This document shows, one piece after another, positions 8,838-17,546 of a DNA stretch of 64,000 bases; positions within the stretch are counted from its first letter, which is position 1, and each line of letters starts with the position of its first letter. Origin of the DNA: Sandaracinobacteroides sp041675905 (GTDB lineage Bacteria; Pseudomonadota; Alphaproteobacteria; Sphingomonadales; Sphingomonadaceae); contig JBAYSX010000004.1 in the NCBI GenBank assembly GCA_041675905.1, forward strand, positions 62,001 through 126,000, in the 5' to 3' direction. The notes below the pieces were generated by a model. The model searched no databases. It was given only the letters and a program-made list of their open reading frames with translations, and had not been told where the DNA came from. Position numbers and translations under genes: made by a program.

Positions 8838-9604
8838 CAGTCCAGCTCTATCCAGACGGGCACATGATCGCTCGCCCGTTCACCGCCGCGAACTTCGCGA
8901 TCGATACCGGCATCCAACATGCGGTCGGCGGCGGCGGGCGATAGCAGTAAGTGGTCGATCCGCAAGCCCCAGTTTTTCGGCCAGGCGCCGGCCTGATAAT
9001 CCCAATAGCTGTAAAGTTCGGTGTGGGGGTAGCGGGCCCGAATCGCATCGGTCCAGCCCTGCATCATGATTCTGCGCCATGCAGCCCGGCTTTCCGGCAG
9101 ACACAGCGCATCGGCGGCCATCATCTCGGGACGGGCAAGATCGTGGTCTGTCGGGCAAATGTTCCAGTCGCCGGCCAAAACCACGGGCGCTTCCGTCAAC
9201 AGCAATTCGGCGGCGCGCTCGCGCAAACGCTCCATCCAGCCGAGCTTGTAATCATATTTCGGCCCGGGCGCCGGGTTGCCATTGGGGAGATAGAGACATG
9301 CCACATGCACATCCCCTACGCGCGCCTCGATCCAGCGGGACTGCACATCTTCGTCATCGCCCGCCAGCAGCCGTGATTGCTCTTCCGCCGGTTCGCGCGA
9401 CAGGATCGCAACCCCGTTGAAGCCTTTCTGCCCATGCACCAGCGCATGATATCCGGCGGCTTCAATCGCCGAAGTCGGGAATTTCCCGTTCTCCGCCTTG
9501 ATTTCCTGCAGGCACACTACATCCGGACGCGCGGCTTCGAGCCACTCGAGCAGGCGGGGCAATCGCGCGGTTATCCCGTTCACATTGAAGCTGGCAATTT
9601 TCAC
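8837..9604 (-). CDS. xth: Exodeoxyribonuclease III
   Basis: A 255-residue AP endonuclease/3'-5' exonuclease of the exonuclease-endonuclease-phosphatase fold. Motifs: KIASFNVNGITAR at the N terminus, CLQEIKAENGKFP (catalytic Glu), LAGDWNICPTDHD (catalytic Asp/Asn) and the C-terminal ASDHVPVWIELD (catalytic His). The start is a GTG at 9604: it gives the canonical N terminus and forms a GTGA overlap with the erpA stop, so the two are probably translated coupled. The upstream extension to 9631 would run into erpA coding sequence. Confidence 0.95.
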   Translation of the reverse strand: MKIASFNVNGITARLPRLLEWLEAARPDVVCLQEIKAENGKFPTSAIEAAGYHALVHGQKGFNGVAILSREPAEEQSRLLAGDDEDVQSRWIEARVGDVHVACLYLPNGNPAPGPKYDYKLGWMERLRERAAELLLTEAPVVLAGDWNICPTDHDLARPEMMAADALCLPESRAAWRRIMMQGWTDAIRARYPHTELYSYWDYQAGAWPKNWGLRIDHLLLSPAAADRMLDAGIDREVRGGERASDHVPVWIELD

Positions 9605-9930
9605 ACCGAAAACGAGGTGCCGCAGCCGCAACTGGACGATGCCTGCGGGTTTACGACCTGAAACGCCGCGCCGCCGAGATTCTCGACAAAATCGACGACC
9701 GCGCCTTCGAGAAATGGCTGGCTCATACTATCCACCAGCAAGCCGACGCCATCGGTTTCCACCAGCAGATCGTCCGCTTGCGGTTCATCCGCCAACTCGA
9801 ATTTATACTGAAAACCGGCGCAACCGCCGCCGTCCACCGACAAGCGGAGACGCGGGGTATCACGGCCCTGCTTTCGGGCAATAGCCGCGACCCGGGCGGC
9901 GGCCGAAGGGGAAAGACGAATGTCAGGCAT
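9601..9930 (-). CDS. erpA: Iron-sulfur cluster insertion protein (A-type carrier)
   Basis: A 109-residue A-type Fe-S carrier that delivers clusters to apoproteins. The three ligand cysteines are Cys37 (DGGGCAGFQY), Cys101 and Cys103 (SSCGCGTSFSV). Length and the SFSV end are normal for the family. It is the first gene of an erpA-xth operon, so cluster assembly and DNA repair are linked by co-transcription. The exact assignment among ErpA, IscA and SufA is by similarity only. Confidence 0.92.
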   Translation of the reverse strand: MPDIRLSPSAAARVAAIARKQGRDTPRLRLSVDGGGCAGFQYKFELADEPQADDLLVETDGVGLLVDSMSQPFLEGAVVDFVENLGGAAFQVVNPQASSSCGCGTSFSV

Positions 9931-9990
9931 ACTCTCTATTTAAGCGGCACATCCTTGCGGCGCAAGGCAGGCCAAAGCCCGCCCTGCGGC

Positions 9991-10284
9991 TTAACAGTTT
10001 CGGTTGCGTCCGCTCAGCACATTGCCGGCAAGCGCGCCCGCCCCTGCGGCCAGTGCGGTTTCGCCCAGGTCTCCGCCCAGCACCGCGCCCGCCGCCGCAC
10101 CGCCGAGCGCGCCGACAACCGTTCCTTGCGTTTTAGCGCGCTTCTTGGCGTCGAGACACTCCTGGCGCGAAGCATAGACGCGGTCGCCATATTGCCAGCC
10201 ACCGCCATAATCATTCAACGCGCAACCGCCAAGCAGCGCAACCGCCATCAGAGATCCGGTCAATACAGGCAGTTTCACCATCAT
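9991..10284 (-). CDS. Glycine-zipper lipoprotein (paralogue A)
   Basis: A 97-residue envelope protein. A type II signal peptide ends in the lipobox LLGGC (Cys21), followed by a short Tyr/Gly segment, an ECLDAKKRAK helix and a glycine-zipper membrane hairpin (GTVVGALGGAAAGAVLGG, then ALAAGAGALAGNVLSG), ending in Cys. It resembles the 17-kDa surface antigen/SmpA-like 2TM glycine-zipper proteins. Two tandem ATGs exist (10284 and 10281); AGGAGA directly adjoins the first, so the second may be the one used. Its neighbour at 10336-10638 is a close paralogue. Function unknown; envelope integrity is a guess from the class. Confidence 0.8.
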   Translation of the reverse strand: MMVKLPVLTGSLMAVALLGGCALNDYGGGWQYGDRVYASRQECLDAKKRAKTQGTVVGALGGAAAGAVLGGDLGETALAAGAGALAGNVLSGRNRNC

Positions 10285-10335
10285 TCTCCTGCAAATATTC
10301 AGATAATCCTGTAGAATATCAGGGGTTCCCGTGGC

Positions 10336-10638
10336 TCAGCATTTTTTGGTCTCATTGCCGATAATGCCGCCGGCCAACGCCCCTGCGCCTGCAGCCAGCG
10401 CCGATTCGCCAAGATTGCCGCCCAGAAGTGCGCCGCCAGCGCCACCGGCGACCGCACCGATCACAGCGCCTCTGGTTTTGGCTTTTTTCTTGGCGCGTTT
10501 GCACTCGGCACGCGTTTGATAATAGCGGCCGTCATATTCATAATATGTCCGTTCCCGCTTGTCTTTGGCGACAGCCGGAACCGAGATGGACGTAACTCCC
10601 ATCGCAGCGATCATAACAACAGCCAAGGCCTGTTTCAT
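10336..10638 (-). CDS. Glycine-zipper periplasmic protein (paralogue B)
   Basis: A 100-residue paralogue of the neighbouring lipoprotein. The signal peptide (MKQALAVVMIAAMGVTSISV...AVA) is of type I, without a lipobox, so the mature protein should be released or membrane-inserted through its glycine zipper rather than lipid-anchored. The core (RAECKRAKKKAKTRGAVIG, LGGNLGESALAAGAGALAGG) is nearly identical to the partner over about 65 residues, including the internal Cys and the C-terminal Cys. AGGAGACC upstream supports the ATG at 10638. Function unknown. Confidence 0.78.
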   Translation of the reverse strand: MKQALAVVMIAAMGVTSISVPAVAKDKRERTYYEYDGRYYQTRAECKRAKKKAKTRGAVIGAVAGGAGGALLGGNLGESALAAGAGALAGGIIGNETKKC

Positions 10639-10704
10639 CGTCGGTCTCCTGTAATAATCTGTTGACAGTACGCCCGTCTGCCTTGACCGTTCATTAAGGA
10701 ATCC

Positions 10705-12507
10705 TCAGCAGCTATCGGCGACAACTTTCAGAATTGCATCGCCATAGCGGGAAATTTTGGCGGTACCGACGCCGGATATGCCGCTAAGGTCAGAGCGATT
10801 TTGCGGGTGTGCTTCGGCGATGGCTTTCAAGGTGCTGTCGTGGAATATCACATAGGCTGGCACCTGATCCGTCGCTGCCTGCTGGCGCCGCCATTCTCGC
10901 AAGTCCGCGAACAGCTTTTCGTCCGCAGGGGCAAGGCTGTTGATTTCCGTCGCAACGCCGTCGCGCGACCGGTCTTTGCGTCGCGGTTCCCAATCTTCGG
11001 CCCGCACCGCTACCCGGGACTCGCCCCGCAGGATAGGACGGGCTGAATCGGCCAGACGCAAGCCGCCATGTTGCGCGTCGCGCGCCATGACGCCATCCGC
11101 TTCGAGCTTGCGCCCCAGCCGCATCCATTGTGTCTCGTGGAGATCCCGGCCAATGCCGAACACCGACAATTTATCATGACCGTGCCGTTCCACGCGTTCG
11201 TCATTTGCGCCGCGTAATACTTTCGCCAGATGGCTTAGGCCGAACATTTGCCCCGTCCGGTAAACGGCCGACAGGAGTTTTCGTGCGGGTTCGCTGACAT
11301 CGCGCAGGGCGGGCGGTTCCAGGCAATTGTCGCAATTTCCGCACGCGGGCGGTTCCGCCTCACCGAAGTGGGTGAGCAAGGGCACACGCCGGCAGCGCAG
11401 TGTTTCAGCAAAGGCCGCAAGTCGCGAGATCTGTCCATATTCATGCTGCTTGCGCTCTTCGTCGACAGTACTTGCATCGATCCGCTGGCGGGCACGCTGT
11501 ATATCGTCCGGTCCCCATAGCATATGCGCGATGGCCGGTTCGCCATCCCGTCCGGCGCGACCGGTTTCCTGGTAATAGGCCTCGATCGATTTTGGCAGGC
11601 CCATATGGGCGACGAAGCGGACATCGGGCTTGTCAATCCCCATGCCGAACGCGATGGTCGCCACCATCACCATATCGTCGGCGGATTGAAACAGTCGCTG
11701 GTTGCGGCGGCGGACATCCGGGTCCAGTCCGGCATGATAGGCCAGCGCAGGCACGCCGGCGCTGTTCAGCGCTTCAGCGGTGCGTTCGGTTTCCGCACGG
11801 GTCTGGCAATAGACGATTCCCGCCTTGCCCGTCTGGCTTTTGACAAACGACAGTAATTGCATCTGCGGCTGACGTTTCAGTCGCACCTGATAGCGGATGT
11901 TGGGCCGATCGAAACCGGCGATCGTAAGGCGGTCGGGCGCGATGCCCAGTTGTGCGCAAATATCCGCTCGTGTCATCGCGTCGGCGGTGGCCGTCAGGGC
12001 AATGCGCGGAACTTGTGGAAGAATATCGGCCAGCCCGCGCAAGCGGCGGTAATCCGGGCGAAAATCATGCCCCCACTGGCTGACGCAATGCGCCTCGTCG
12101 ATCGCCAGCAACGCCACTTTCGCCTCGCTGGCCAGACGATGGAAGCTCTCGCTGTTCGCGCGTTCGGGGGCGACGTACAGCATGTCCAGTTCACCGGCAC
12201 GAAATTTCTGGATGACCGCCCATTGGTTTTCCGTCTGGCTGTTCAGCGCCTTCGCCCGCACACCGAGCAATTTCAGCGCCTGCACCTGTTCGGCCATCAA
12301 CGCGATCAGCGGCGAAACGATAATGCCGCAACCGGGGCGCACGAGCGAAGGCACCTGATAACAGATGGATTTTCCGGCCCCTGTCGGCATCACCAGCGCC
12401 ACGTCACGCCCGGAACAGACATCCGCGATGACCGCTTCCTGCACGCCGCGAAAGGATGAGAAGCCAAAAACAGTATGCAGGATTTCAGCCGGGTCGCGCG
12501 CCATCAT
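10705..12507 (-). CDS. recQ: ATP-dependent DNA helicase RecQ
   Basis: A 600-residue 3'-5' SF2 helicase for recombination and fork repair. Order: RecA-like domain 1 with Walker A MPTGAGKSICYQVP and DEAHCVSQWGHDFRPDY; domain 2 with ATIAFGMGIDKPDVRFVAH and the ETGRAGRDG motif; a zinc-binding RQC region (Cys residues in RCRRVPLLTHFGE...CGNCDNCLEPP); winged helix; and a C-terminal HRDC domain (LFADLREWRRQQAATDQ). The length is normal. It is flanked by xerC and the glycine-zipper genes on the same strand, with 40-66-nt gaps. Confidence 0.96.
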   Translation of the reverse strand: MMARDPAEILHTVFGFSSFRGVQEAVIADVCSGRDVALVMPTGAGKSICYQVPSLVRPGCGIIVSPLIALMAEQVQALKLLGVRAKALNSQTENQWAVIQKFRAGELDMLYVAPERANSESFHRLASEAKVALLAIDEAHCVSQWGHDFRPDYRRLRGLADILPQVPRIALTATADAMTRADICAQLGIAPDRLTIAGFDRPNIRYQVRLKRQPQMQLLSFVKSQTGKAGIVYCQTRAETERTAEALNSAGVPALAYHAGLDPDVRRRNQRLFQSADDMVMVATIAFGMGIDKPDVRFVAHMGLPKSIEAYYQETGRAGRDGEPAIAHMLWGPDDIQRARQRIDASTVDEERKQHEYGQISRLAAFAETLRCRRVPLLTHFGEAEPPACGNCDNCLEPPALRDVSEPARKLLSAVYRTGQMFGLSHLAKVLRGANDERVERHGHDKLSVFGIGRDLHETQWMRLGRKLEADGVMARDAQHGGLRLADSARPILRGESRVAVRAEDWEPRRKDRSRDGVATEINSLAPADEKLFADLREWRRQQAATDQVPAYVIFHDSTLKAIAEAHPQNRSDLSGISGVGTAKISRYGDAILKVVADSC

Positions 12508-12547
12508 GGCGGCTATGTATCAGCTATGATGGAAAGGTCGAGGCGCA

Positions 12548-13453
12548 CTAGCCGCGCGGATGGCTGTTATGATACACATCGAGCAATCGCGCTGCATCGA
12601 CGGACGTGTAAATCTGCGTGGATGTCAGGGATTTATGCCCGAGCAACTCCTGGATACTGCGCAAATCGGCGCCCCGGGCCAGCAAATGGCTGGCGAAACT
12701 GTGGCGCAGTGCGTGCGGCGTGGCACTCTCGGGCAGGCCGAGCGCCGTCCGCGCCTGGCGCATCGCCAGCCGCAATACTGACGCGGCAAGCGGTCCACCA
12801 CGCTTGCCCCGGAACAGCGGTTTCCTGGCGGATAACGTCCACGGACACAGGCGTACATACGCCGCGATGGCCTCCTGCACGACGGGCAGCAGGATGATCA
12901 TGCGCTGCTTGCGGCCCTTGCCCGTGATGGTCAAACTATCAGACAGGGGTAGAATATCCGCCGTCAGCGATAATGCCTCGCCGATACGCAGGCCCGCCCC
13001 ATAAAGCAGCAGCAAAACGGCGGTATCCCGTGCCTGAATCCATGGTTCGTCATGCATGTCGCCGGTCGCTGTCGCCAGTTCACGCACATCTGCGGGCGAC
13101 AAGGGACGGGGCAGGGCTTTTTGCACGCGTGGGGCGGCTACGCCTTCGATACCGGGGATGGTTGCGCCATGGCGGTGCCGTAGCCAGCCGATCCAGCCCT
13201 TCAGCGCCGACAATTCCCGCGCGACGGAGATCGGCGCGAGGCCGTCGCTGCGCCTCGCAGCCAGAAAGCCGCGAAAATCCGCTGTCGTCAGTTCCTCCAG
13301 CAGGGCGGGATCGGGCCGGCGGCCATGGGCCGTCGCGATATGCTGGAGGAAGCGCCGGATGGTCGCGGCATAGGCACGCAATGTCTCGGCAGACAAGCGT
13401 CGCTCATTCTCCAGATGGCGCAACCAGCATTGCAGCAACACCTCGCCAGTCAT
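12548..13453 (-). CDS. xerC: Tyrosine recombinase XerC
   Basis: A 301-residue site-specific recombinase that resolves chromosome dimers at dif with XerD and FtsK. An N-terminal SAM-like core-binding domain (~1-90, WLRHLENERRLSAETLRAYA) precedes the catalytic domain. Catalytic residues appear as Arg in LYGAGLRIGEALSL, Lys in ITGKGRKQRMI, HxxR in TPHALRHSFASHLL, His in LLGHKSL and the nucleophile Tyr in STQIYTSVD. Its start overlaps the aldolase stop as TGATG. XerC rather than XerD is assigned by context (upstream aldolase) and general sequence, so moderately sure. Confidence 0.9.
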   Translation of the reverse strand: MTGEVLLQCWLRHLENERRLSAETLRAYAATIRRFLQHIATAHGRRPDPALLEELTTADFRGFLAARRSDGLAPISVARELSALKGWIGWLRHRHGATIPGIEGVAAPRVQKALPRPLSPADVRELATATGDMHDEPWIQARDTAVLLLLYGAGLRIGEALSLTADILPLSDSLTITGKGRKQRMIILLPVVQEAIAAYVRLCPWTLSARKPLFRGKRGGPLAASVLRLAMRQARTALGLPESATPHALRHSFASHLLARGADLRSIQELLGHKSLTSTQIYTSVDAARLLDVYHNSHPRG

Positions 13454-14106
13454 CAGCCGAGCTTTTGGCCGGTTTTTTCCCAGTCAGCCAGAAATGCGGC
13501 CAGGCCCTTGTCCGTCAGCGGATGGCTGGCCAATCCTTTCAATACAGCCGGCGGCGCGGTGATAGCGTCGGCACCGATTTTGGCGGCATCGAGCACATGC
13601 ACCGGGTGCCGGACAGACGCTACCAGAATTTGTGTCTCGAACAGATAATTGTCGTAAATCAGCCGGATATCCTCGATCAGCGCCATGCCATCGAAACCGA
13701 TATCGTCGTGCCGCCCTACGAAAGGCGAAATGAAGGTTGCCCCCGCTTTCGCTGCCAGCAACGCCTGATTGGCGGCGAAACACAGGGTGACATTTACCTG
13801 GGTGCCTTCGGACGTGAGCCTGCGGCAGGCTTTCAGGCCATCCAGAGTCAGTGGCAGTTTGACACAAACATTGTCTGCGAGGTTGCGTAGAATATCCGCT
13901 TCACGCAGCATGTTATCGTAATCTGTTGCGACGACTTCAGCGGAAACCGGGCCTTCGACCAGGCCGCAGATTTCCTTGACCACTTCCAGGAAATCGCGCC
14001 CGGATTTGTGGATCAGACTGGGGTTGGTGGTGACCCCGTCGACCAGCCCCGCCGCGGCGAGTTCGGCAATTTCAGCGGTGTTGGCGGTATCGGCAAAAAA
14101 TTTCAT
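13453..14106 (-). CDS. fsa: Fructose-6-phosphate aldolase / transaldolase-like
   Basis: A 217-residue small transaldolase (TalC/FSA type), about two thirds the size of classical transaldolase. It shows the opening MKFFADTANTAEI, DGVTTNPSLIHKSG and the Schiff-base lysine in NVCVKLPLTLDGL, then the SPFVGRHDDIGFDG strand. It either cleaves fructose-6-phosphate or carries out transaldolase exchange; sequence reading cannot separate the two. The ATG at 14106 is preferred to the upstream 14148 because the protein then starts at the conserved first strand and a GGAG lies upstream. Divergent from priA with a 58-nt gap. Confidence 0.92.
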   Translation of the reverse strand: MKFFADTANTAEIAELAAAGLVDGVTTNPSLIHKSGRDFLEVVKEICGLVEGPVSAEVVATDYDNMLREADILRNLADNVCVKLPLTLDGLKACRRLTSEGTQVNVTLCFAANQALLAAKAGATFISPFVGRHDDIGFDGMALIEDIRLIYDNYLFETQILVASVRHPVHVLDAAKIGADAITAPPAVLKGLASHPLTDKGLAAFLADWEKTGQKLG

Positions 14107-14164
14107 CTGTTGGAGCTCCGGTCTGGCAGTTGAGGCCATTGCGCGCAAACCCTATGCCACGTCA

Positions 14165-16330
14165 ATGCGCGCACCCGTCCTCCTTGCCCATTATGGCCCC
14201 GCGGTTCTGGAATATCTGGTGCCAGAGGGCGTGAAGCCGGGTGCTGTCGTTTCGGTGCCGCTCGGTCCGCGTCGGGTGAGGGGCGTGGTATGGGATGAAG
14301 GGGTTTTTGCGATACCGTCCGTGGACGCCGCGAAGCTGAAGCCGGTGGCGGCTGTTCTGGATTTGCCACCGATTGGGAAATCTCTCCGGCAACTGGTTAA
14401 ATGGACGGCAGATTATTATATGGCGTCGCCCGCCGTGGTGTTGCGCATGGTGCTGCCGCAGGAAGCGTTCATGGCCCCGCCAAAGCCAGTGTCCCGCTAC
14501 CGCATGGGTGCAATCCCGCCGGTGATTCGCGGTGAGGCGCGACAGGCGCTGGTCGGGCAGATGGTTGCCATGGAGGATTTCGGGCCGGCAACCCTGAAAG
14601 AATGGGCGGAAGCTACGGACGCCACCGTGTCGAGACTTGGCGCCCTGGTGCAGGCGGGCATACTGGAGGAGATAGAACCGGCGGCGAACCAGCCGAAGGC
14701 GTGGCCGCCGGTGCCAGCTGGGCCACAACTGGGGGAAGCGCAACAGGCCGCCGCTGACATTTTGCGCCCGACGGTTCAGGATAGAAAATTCCGGCCTTTC
14801 TTGCTGGATGGGGTCACGGGGTCGGGCAAGACGGAAACCTGTTTCGAAGGTGTGGCGGCCGCAATCGCCGACGGCGGGCAGGCTTTGGTGTTGCTGCCGG
14901 AAATTGCCTTGACGGAAAGCTGGCTGGCGCGATTCAAAACCCGCTTCGGTTTCGCGCCGACTGCCTGGCATTCAGGCCTGACGCCAGCCACGCGGCGCCA
15001 GGCTTTCGCCGCCATCGCAAACGGTGATGCGCGCGTGACGGTGGGGGCGCGGTCTGCCCTGTTCCTGCCTTTTCCGGATTTGCGCCTGATCATCGTCGAT
15101 GAGGCGCACGATCAGGCATTCAAACAGGAGGATGGCGTCTGCTATCACGGTCGCGATGTGGCGGTGATGCGGGCGCATTTTGCGGAGATTCCGGTGGTAT
15201 TGTCGACGGCGACGCCGGCGCTGGAGACAGTGGAACAGGTGCGGCGCGGAACCTATCAGCTTCTGTCCTTGCCCCAACGGCATGGTGTGGCAAGGATGCC
15301 TGATATTCATCTGATAAATATGGTGAAAACGCCACCACCACGCGGGAAATGGATTGCGCCGCCGCTTGCCGGGGCGCTGGAAGACCGGCTGGGGCGGGGC
15401 GAGCAATCCTTGCTGTTTCTCAATCGGCGGGGATATGCGCCGTTGACGCTGTGCCGGGCCTGCGGAGAGCGCATTCAGTGCCCCGATTGCACGGCATGGC
15501 TCGTCGAGCATCGCCATGCAGGCAAATTGCAATGCCATCATTGCGGACACAGCGTCCCGACACCGAAGGCCTGCCCGGCATGCGGCGCGGAAGATATGCT
15601 CGCGCCTTGCGGGCCGGGTGTGGAGCGGCTGGCTGAAGAAGTCATGGCGCGCTGGCCGGCGGCACGGGTGCAGGTGGTGACATCCGATACCTTGCGCACC
15701 AGCGCCGATGCGGCGGCGCTGACGGAAGCGGTGGAGGATGGTGCAGTCGACATCCTGATCGGCACCCAGGTGCTGGCGAAGGGGCATGATTTTCCGAAAC
15801 TTACTCTGGTGGGCGTGATAGACGCGGATCTGGGCCTTTCGGGCGGCGATTTGCGTGCCGGCGAAAGGACTTTTCAGCAAATTGCGCAGGTTGCCGGTCG
15901 GGCGGGGCGGGGCGCACTGCCCGGCGAGGTTTTTATCCAGACGCACCAGCCGCAGGCGCCTGTCATGCAGGCGCTGCAACGCGAAGACCGCGCCGGCTTT
16001 CTCGAAGCCGAGCGGGAGGCGCGGCTGGCCGCCGGCATGCCACCTTTTGGCCGGCTGGCGGCATTGATCCTTTCCTCAGTCGATGCCGGGGCGGTGGCGG
16101 ATGTGGCACGGCGCCTTGCGGCGGCGGCGCCCGTGGCGGCGGGCATCGATGTATGGGGACCGTCGCCGGCTCCGCTGGCGATGTTGCGGGGCCGCCATCG
16201 GCATCGTTTGCTGGTGCATGCCGGCCGCACCTCGCCCTTGCAAGATTATCTGCGGCAATGGCTGGCCGGGGTGGAACTTCCGGCCAACGTACGACTCGCC
16301 ATCGATATCGATCCGCAAAGCTTCCTGTAA
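14165..16330 (+). CDS. priA: Primosomal protein N' (replication restart helicase PriA)
   Basis: A 721-residue 3'-5' helicase that reloads the replisome at stalled forks. It has a 3'-end-binding N domain (MRAPVLLAHYGPAVLEYLVP), a winged helix, Walker A (GVTGSGKTE), a DEAH-box (IIVDEAHDQAFKQEDG), eight zinc cysteines (CRACGERIQCPDC, LQCHHCG, CPACGAEDM) and helicase motif VI (QVAGRAGRG). The ATG at 14165 gives the normal length; a longer frame to 13976 would cross the divergent fsa gene. About 220 nt without a gene follow. Confidence 0.96.
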   Translation: MRAPVLLAHYGPAVLEYLVPEGVKPGAVVSVPLGPRRVRGVVWDEGVFAIPSVDAAKLKPVAAVLDLPPIGKSLRQLVKWTADYYMASPAVVLRMVLPQEAFMAPPKPVSRYRMGAIPPVIRGEARQALVGQMVAMEDFGPATLKEWAEATDATVSRLGALVQAGILEEIEPAANQPKAWPPVPAGPQLGEAQQAAADILRPTVQDRKFRPFLLDGVTGSGKTETCFEGVAAAIADGGQALVLLPEIALTESWLARFKTRFGFAPTAWHSGLTPATRRQAFAAIANGDARVTVGARSALFLPFPDLRLIIVDEAHDQAFKQEDGVCYHGRDVAVMRAHFAEIPVVLSTATPALETVEQVRRGTYQLLSLPQRHGVARMPDIHLINMVKTPPPRGKWIAPPLAGALEDRLGRGEQSLLFLNRRGYAPLTLCRACGERIQCPDCTAWLVEHRHAGKLQCHHCGHSVPTPKACPACGAEDMLAPCGPGVERLAEEVMARWPAARVQVVTSDTLRTSADAAALTEAVEDGAVDILIGTQVLAKGHDFPKLTLVGVIDADLGLSGGDLRAGERTFQQIAQVAGRAGRGALPGEVFIQTHQPQAPVMQALQREDRAGFLEAEREARLAAGMPPFGRLAALILSSVDAGAVADVARRLAAAAPVAAGIDVWGPSPAPLAMLRGRHRHRLLVHAGRTSPLQDYLRQWLAGVELPANVRLAIDIDPQSFL

Positions 16331-16461
16331 TAGTTGACTTGATGCGTGGCCAACGGCAGGACGGCGCAGTGGGTGATCGTAGCAAACTGTCCTATTGTCT
16401 GCTACGGGATCGTTCCGGAATCGCCGATCCGCGGAGCATCGTCGGGAATGTATGTATTGCT

Positions 16462-16497
16462 ATGGCCCGGAGTGCCGGGAATCAGGCGTCGGGCCAT
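16462..16497. repeat. Spaced inverted repeat upstream of the lipid cluster
   Basis: ATGGCCCG (16462-16469) and CGGGCCAT (16490-16497) form a perfect 8-bp inverted repeat with a 20-nt spacer that itself contains CCGG-rich half-sites. It lies 9 nt before the possible -35 box. It could be an operator or a weak priA terminator; no T-tract follows. The rest of the 16331-16550 gap shows nothing I can name. Confidence 0.35.
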
Positions 16498-16505
16498 GCG
16501 CTGTC

Positions 16506-16535
16506 TTGACAGGGCGATAACCCTGCCTGCGCTAT
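16506..16535 (+). promoter_or_regulatory. Possible promoter of the lipid-kinase cluster
   Basis: A perfect TTGACA (16506-16511) precedes a weak -10 region: CGCTAT at 18-nt spacing, or TATCCT (16533-16538) at a too-long 21 nt. A small hairpin, CAGGG-cgataa-CCCTG (16510-16525), sits in the spacer and could be an operator half. Start of transcription would be close to the ATG at 16551. Confidence 0.3.
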
Positions 16536-16550
16536 CCTGCACGAAATCGG

Positions 16551-17546
16551 ATGCCGCCAGAGGTGGCTCCCGCTGATATGGTTGCGGTGGCTGTCATCTC
16601 GAACCCGCTGTCCAGCGGTAATAAATCCTTGCTACCAAGGATGCGCGCCTTTTGTGCGCGTCACACGGATGTCGCGCATTTTGAGTTGGGCGAAACTTCC
16701 GGAATCACGGGTGTTCTGACGGAAATCGCCGCAACCGGCCCGCGTGTGCTGGCGATCAGCGGCGGCGATGGCACAGTGCAGGCGGTGTTGACCGTGCTTG
16801 GCGATGTTTTCGGTGTGAACCCTCCGCCTATCGCCGTATTGCCCAGTGGAAAAACAAATCTCATCGCGCATGATTTGCGCGCCGGAAGCAACACCTTCAC
16901 CGCCCTGCAACGCGTGCTGACTATCGCGCGCCAGCCGGATATGACGCCCCATATCGTCCGCCGTAACATGATATCGCTGACCGATGGCGATCCCGATGCG
17001 CGCCCCGTGCTTGGCATGTTTCTGGGCGGTGCGGGCCTGGCGGATATTATTCTCTACTGCCGCCACAAAATATATCCAATGGGCATGTCCAACAGCGTGA
17101 GCCATGGGCTTGCCGGTCTGGCAGCCCTCGTTTCCATGCTGACCGGCCTGCAATCCAGATATCTGCCTCCCCGCCCGTCGCCCATTCGTATTTCAACGCC
17201 CGAGCGGATGTTTGAAGGTCGTTACCAGGTCGTGATGGTAACGACCTTGCACCGGTTGCTGATGCGCGGGGGAGAGCCGGACGCCGGGGAGAACAGCAGC
17301 GGCCGGCTGCGGTTACTTCTGATCGAACGACGACCGCGCGCGTTGTTCCAGGCGTTGCTTGCGGCAATCACCGGGCGGCACGACGGCCATGACGCGCGTG
17401 GGTTCCATCTGGACAGCACCGACGAGATCCTGATCGAAGGTGAGCAGGCGCAATTGATTCTGGATGGCGAGGCATTTGAAGCCAATCCGGGCCAGCCGAT
17501 CACGTTGAGATCGGATATAAGCTTGCCTTTTCTGCGTCTTGGCTGA
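16551..17546 (+). CDS. Diacylglycerol-kinase-family lipid kinase
   Basis: A 331-residue cytoplasmic or peripheral lipid kinase of the DAGK catalytic family (YegS/DgkB/LCB5 fold). ISNPLSSGN opens the nucleotide-binding domain, LAISGGDGTVQAVL gives the GGDGT motif at 71-75 and IAVLPSGKTNLIAHD the second glycine loop, where the more usual GTGN reads GKTN. The C-terminal beta-sandwich ends with LILDGEAFEANPG, the family's DGE motif. The likely reaction is ATP plus a diacylglycerol- or sphingoid-type lipid to its phosphate. An alternative start is the Met at codon 10. First gene of the 16.5-22.2 kb cluster; its stop overlaps the next gene by 8 nt. Confidence 0.85.
   Translation: MPPEVAPADMVAVAVISNPLSSGNKSLLPRMRAFCARHTDVAHFELGETSGITGVLTEIAATGPRVLAISGGDGTVQAVLTVLGDVFGVNPPPIAVLPSGKTNLIAHDLRAGSNTFTALQRVLTIARQPDMTPHIVRRNMISLTDGDPDARPVLGMFLGGAGLADIILYCRHKIYPMGMSNSVSHGLAGLAALVSMLTGLQSRYLPPRPSPIRISTPERMFEGRYQVVMVTTLHRLLMRGGEPDAGENSSGRLRLLLIERRPRALFQALLAAITGRHDGHDARGFHLDSTDEILIEGEQAQLILDGEAFEANPGQPITLRSDISLPFLRLG

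Noticed and set aside
12548..13453. XerC as a phage or integron integrase
   Set aside because: Housekeeping context with fsa and recQ, normal length, no attachment-site repeats nearby.
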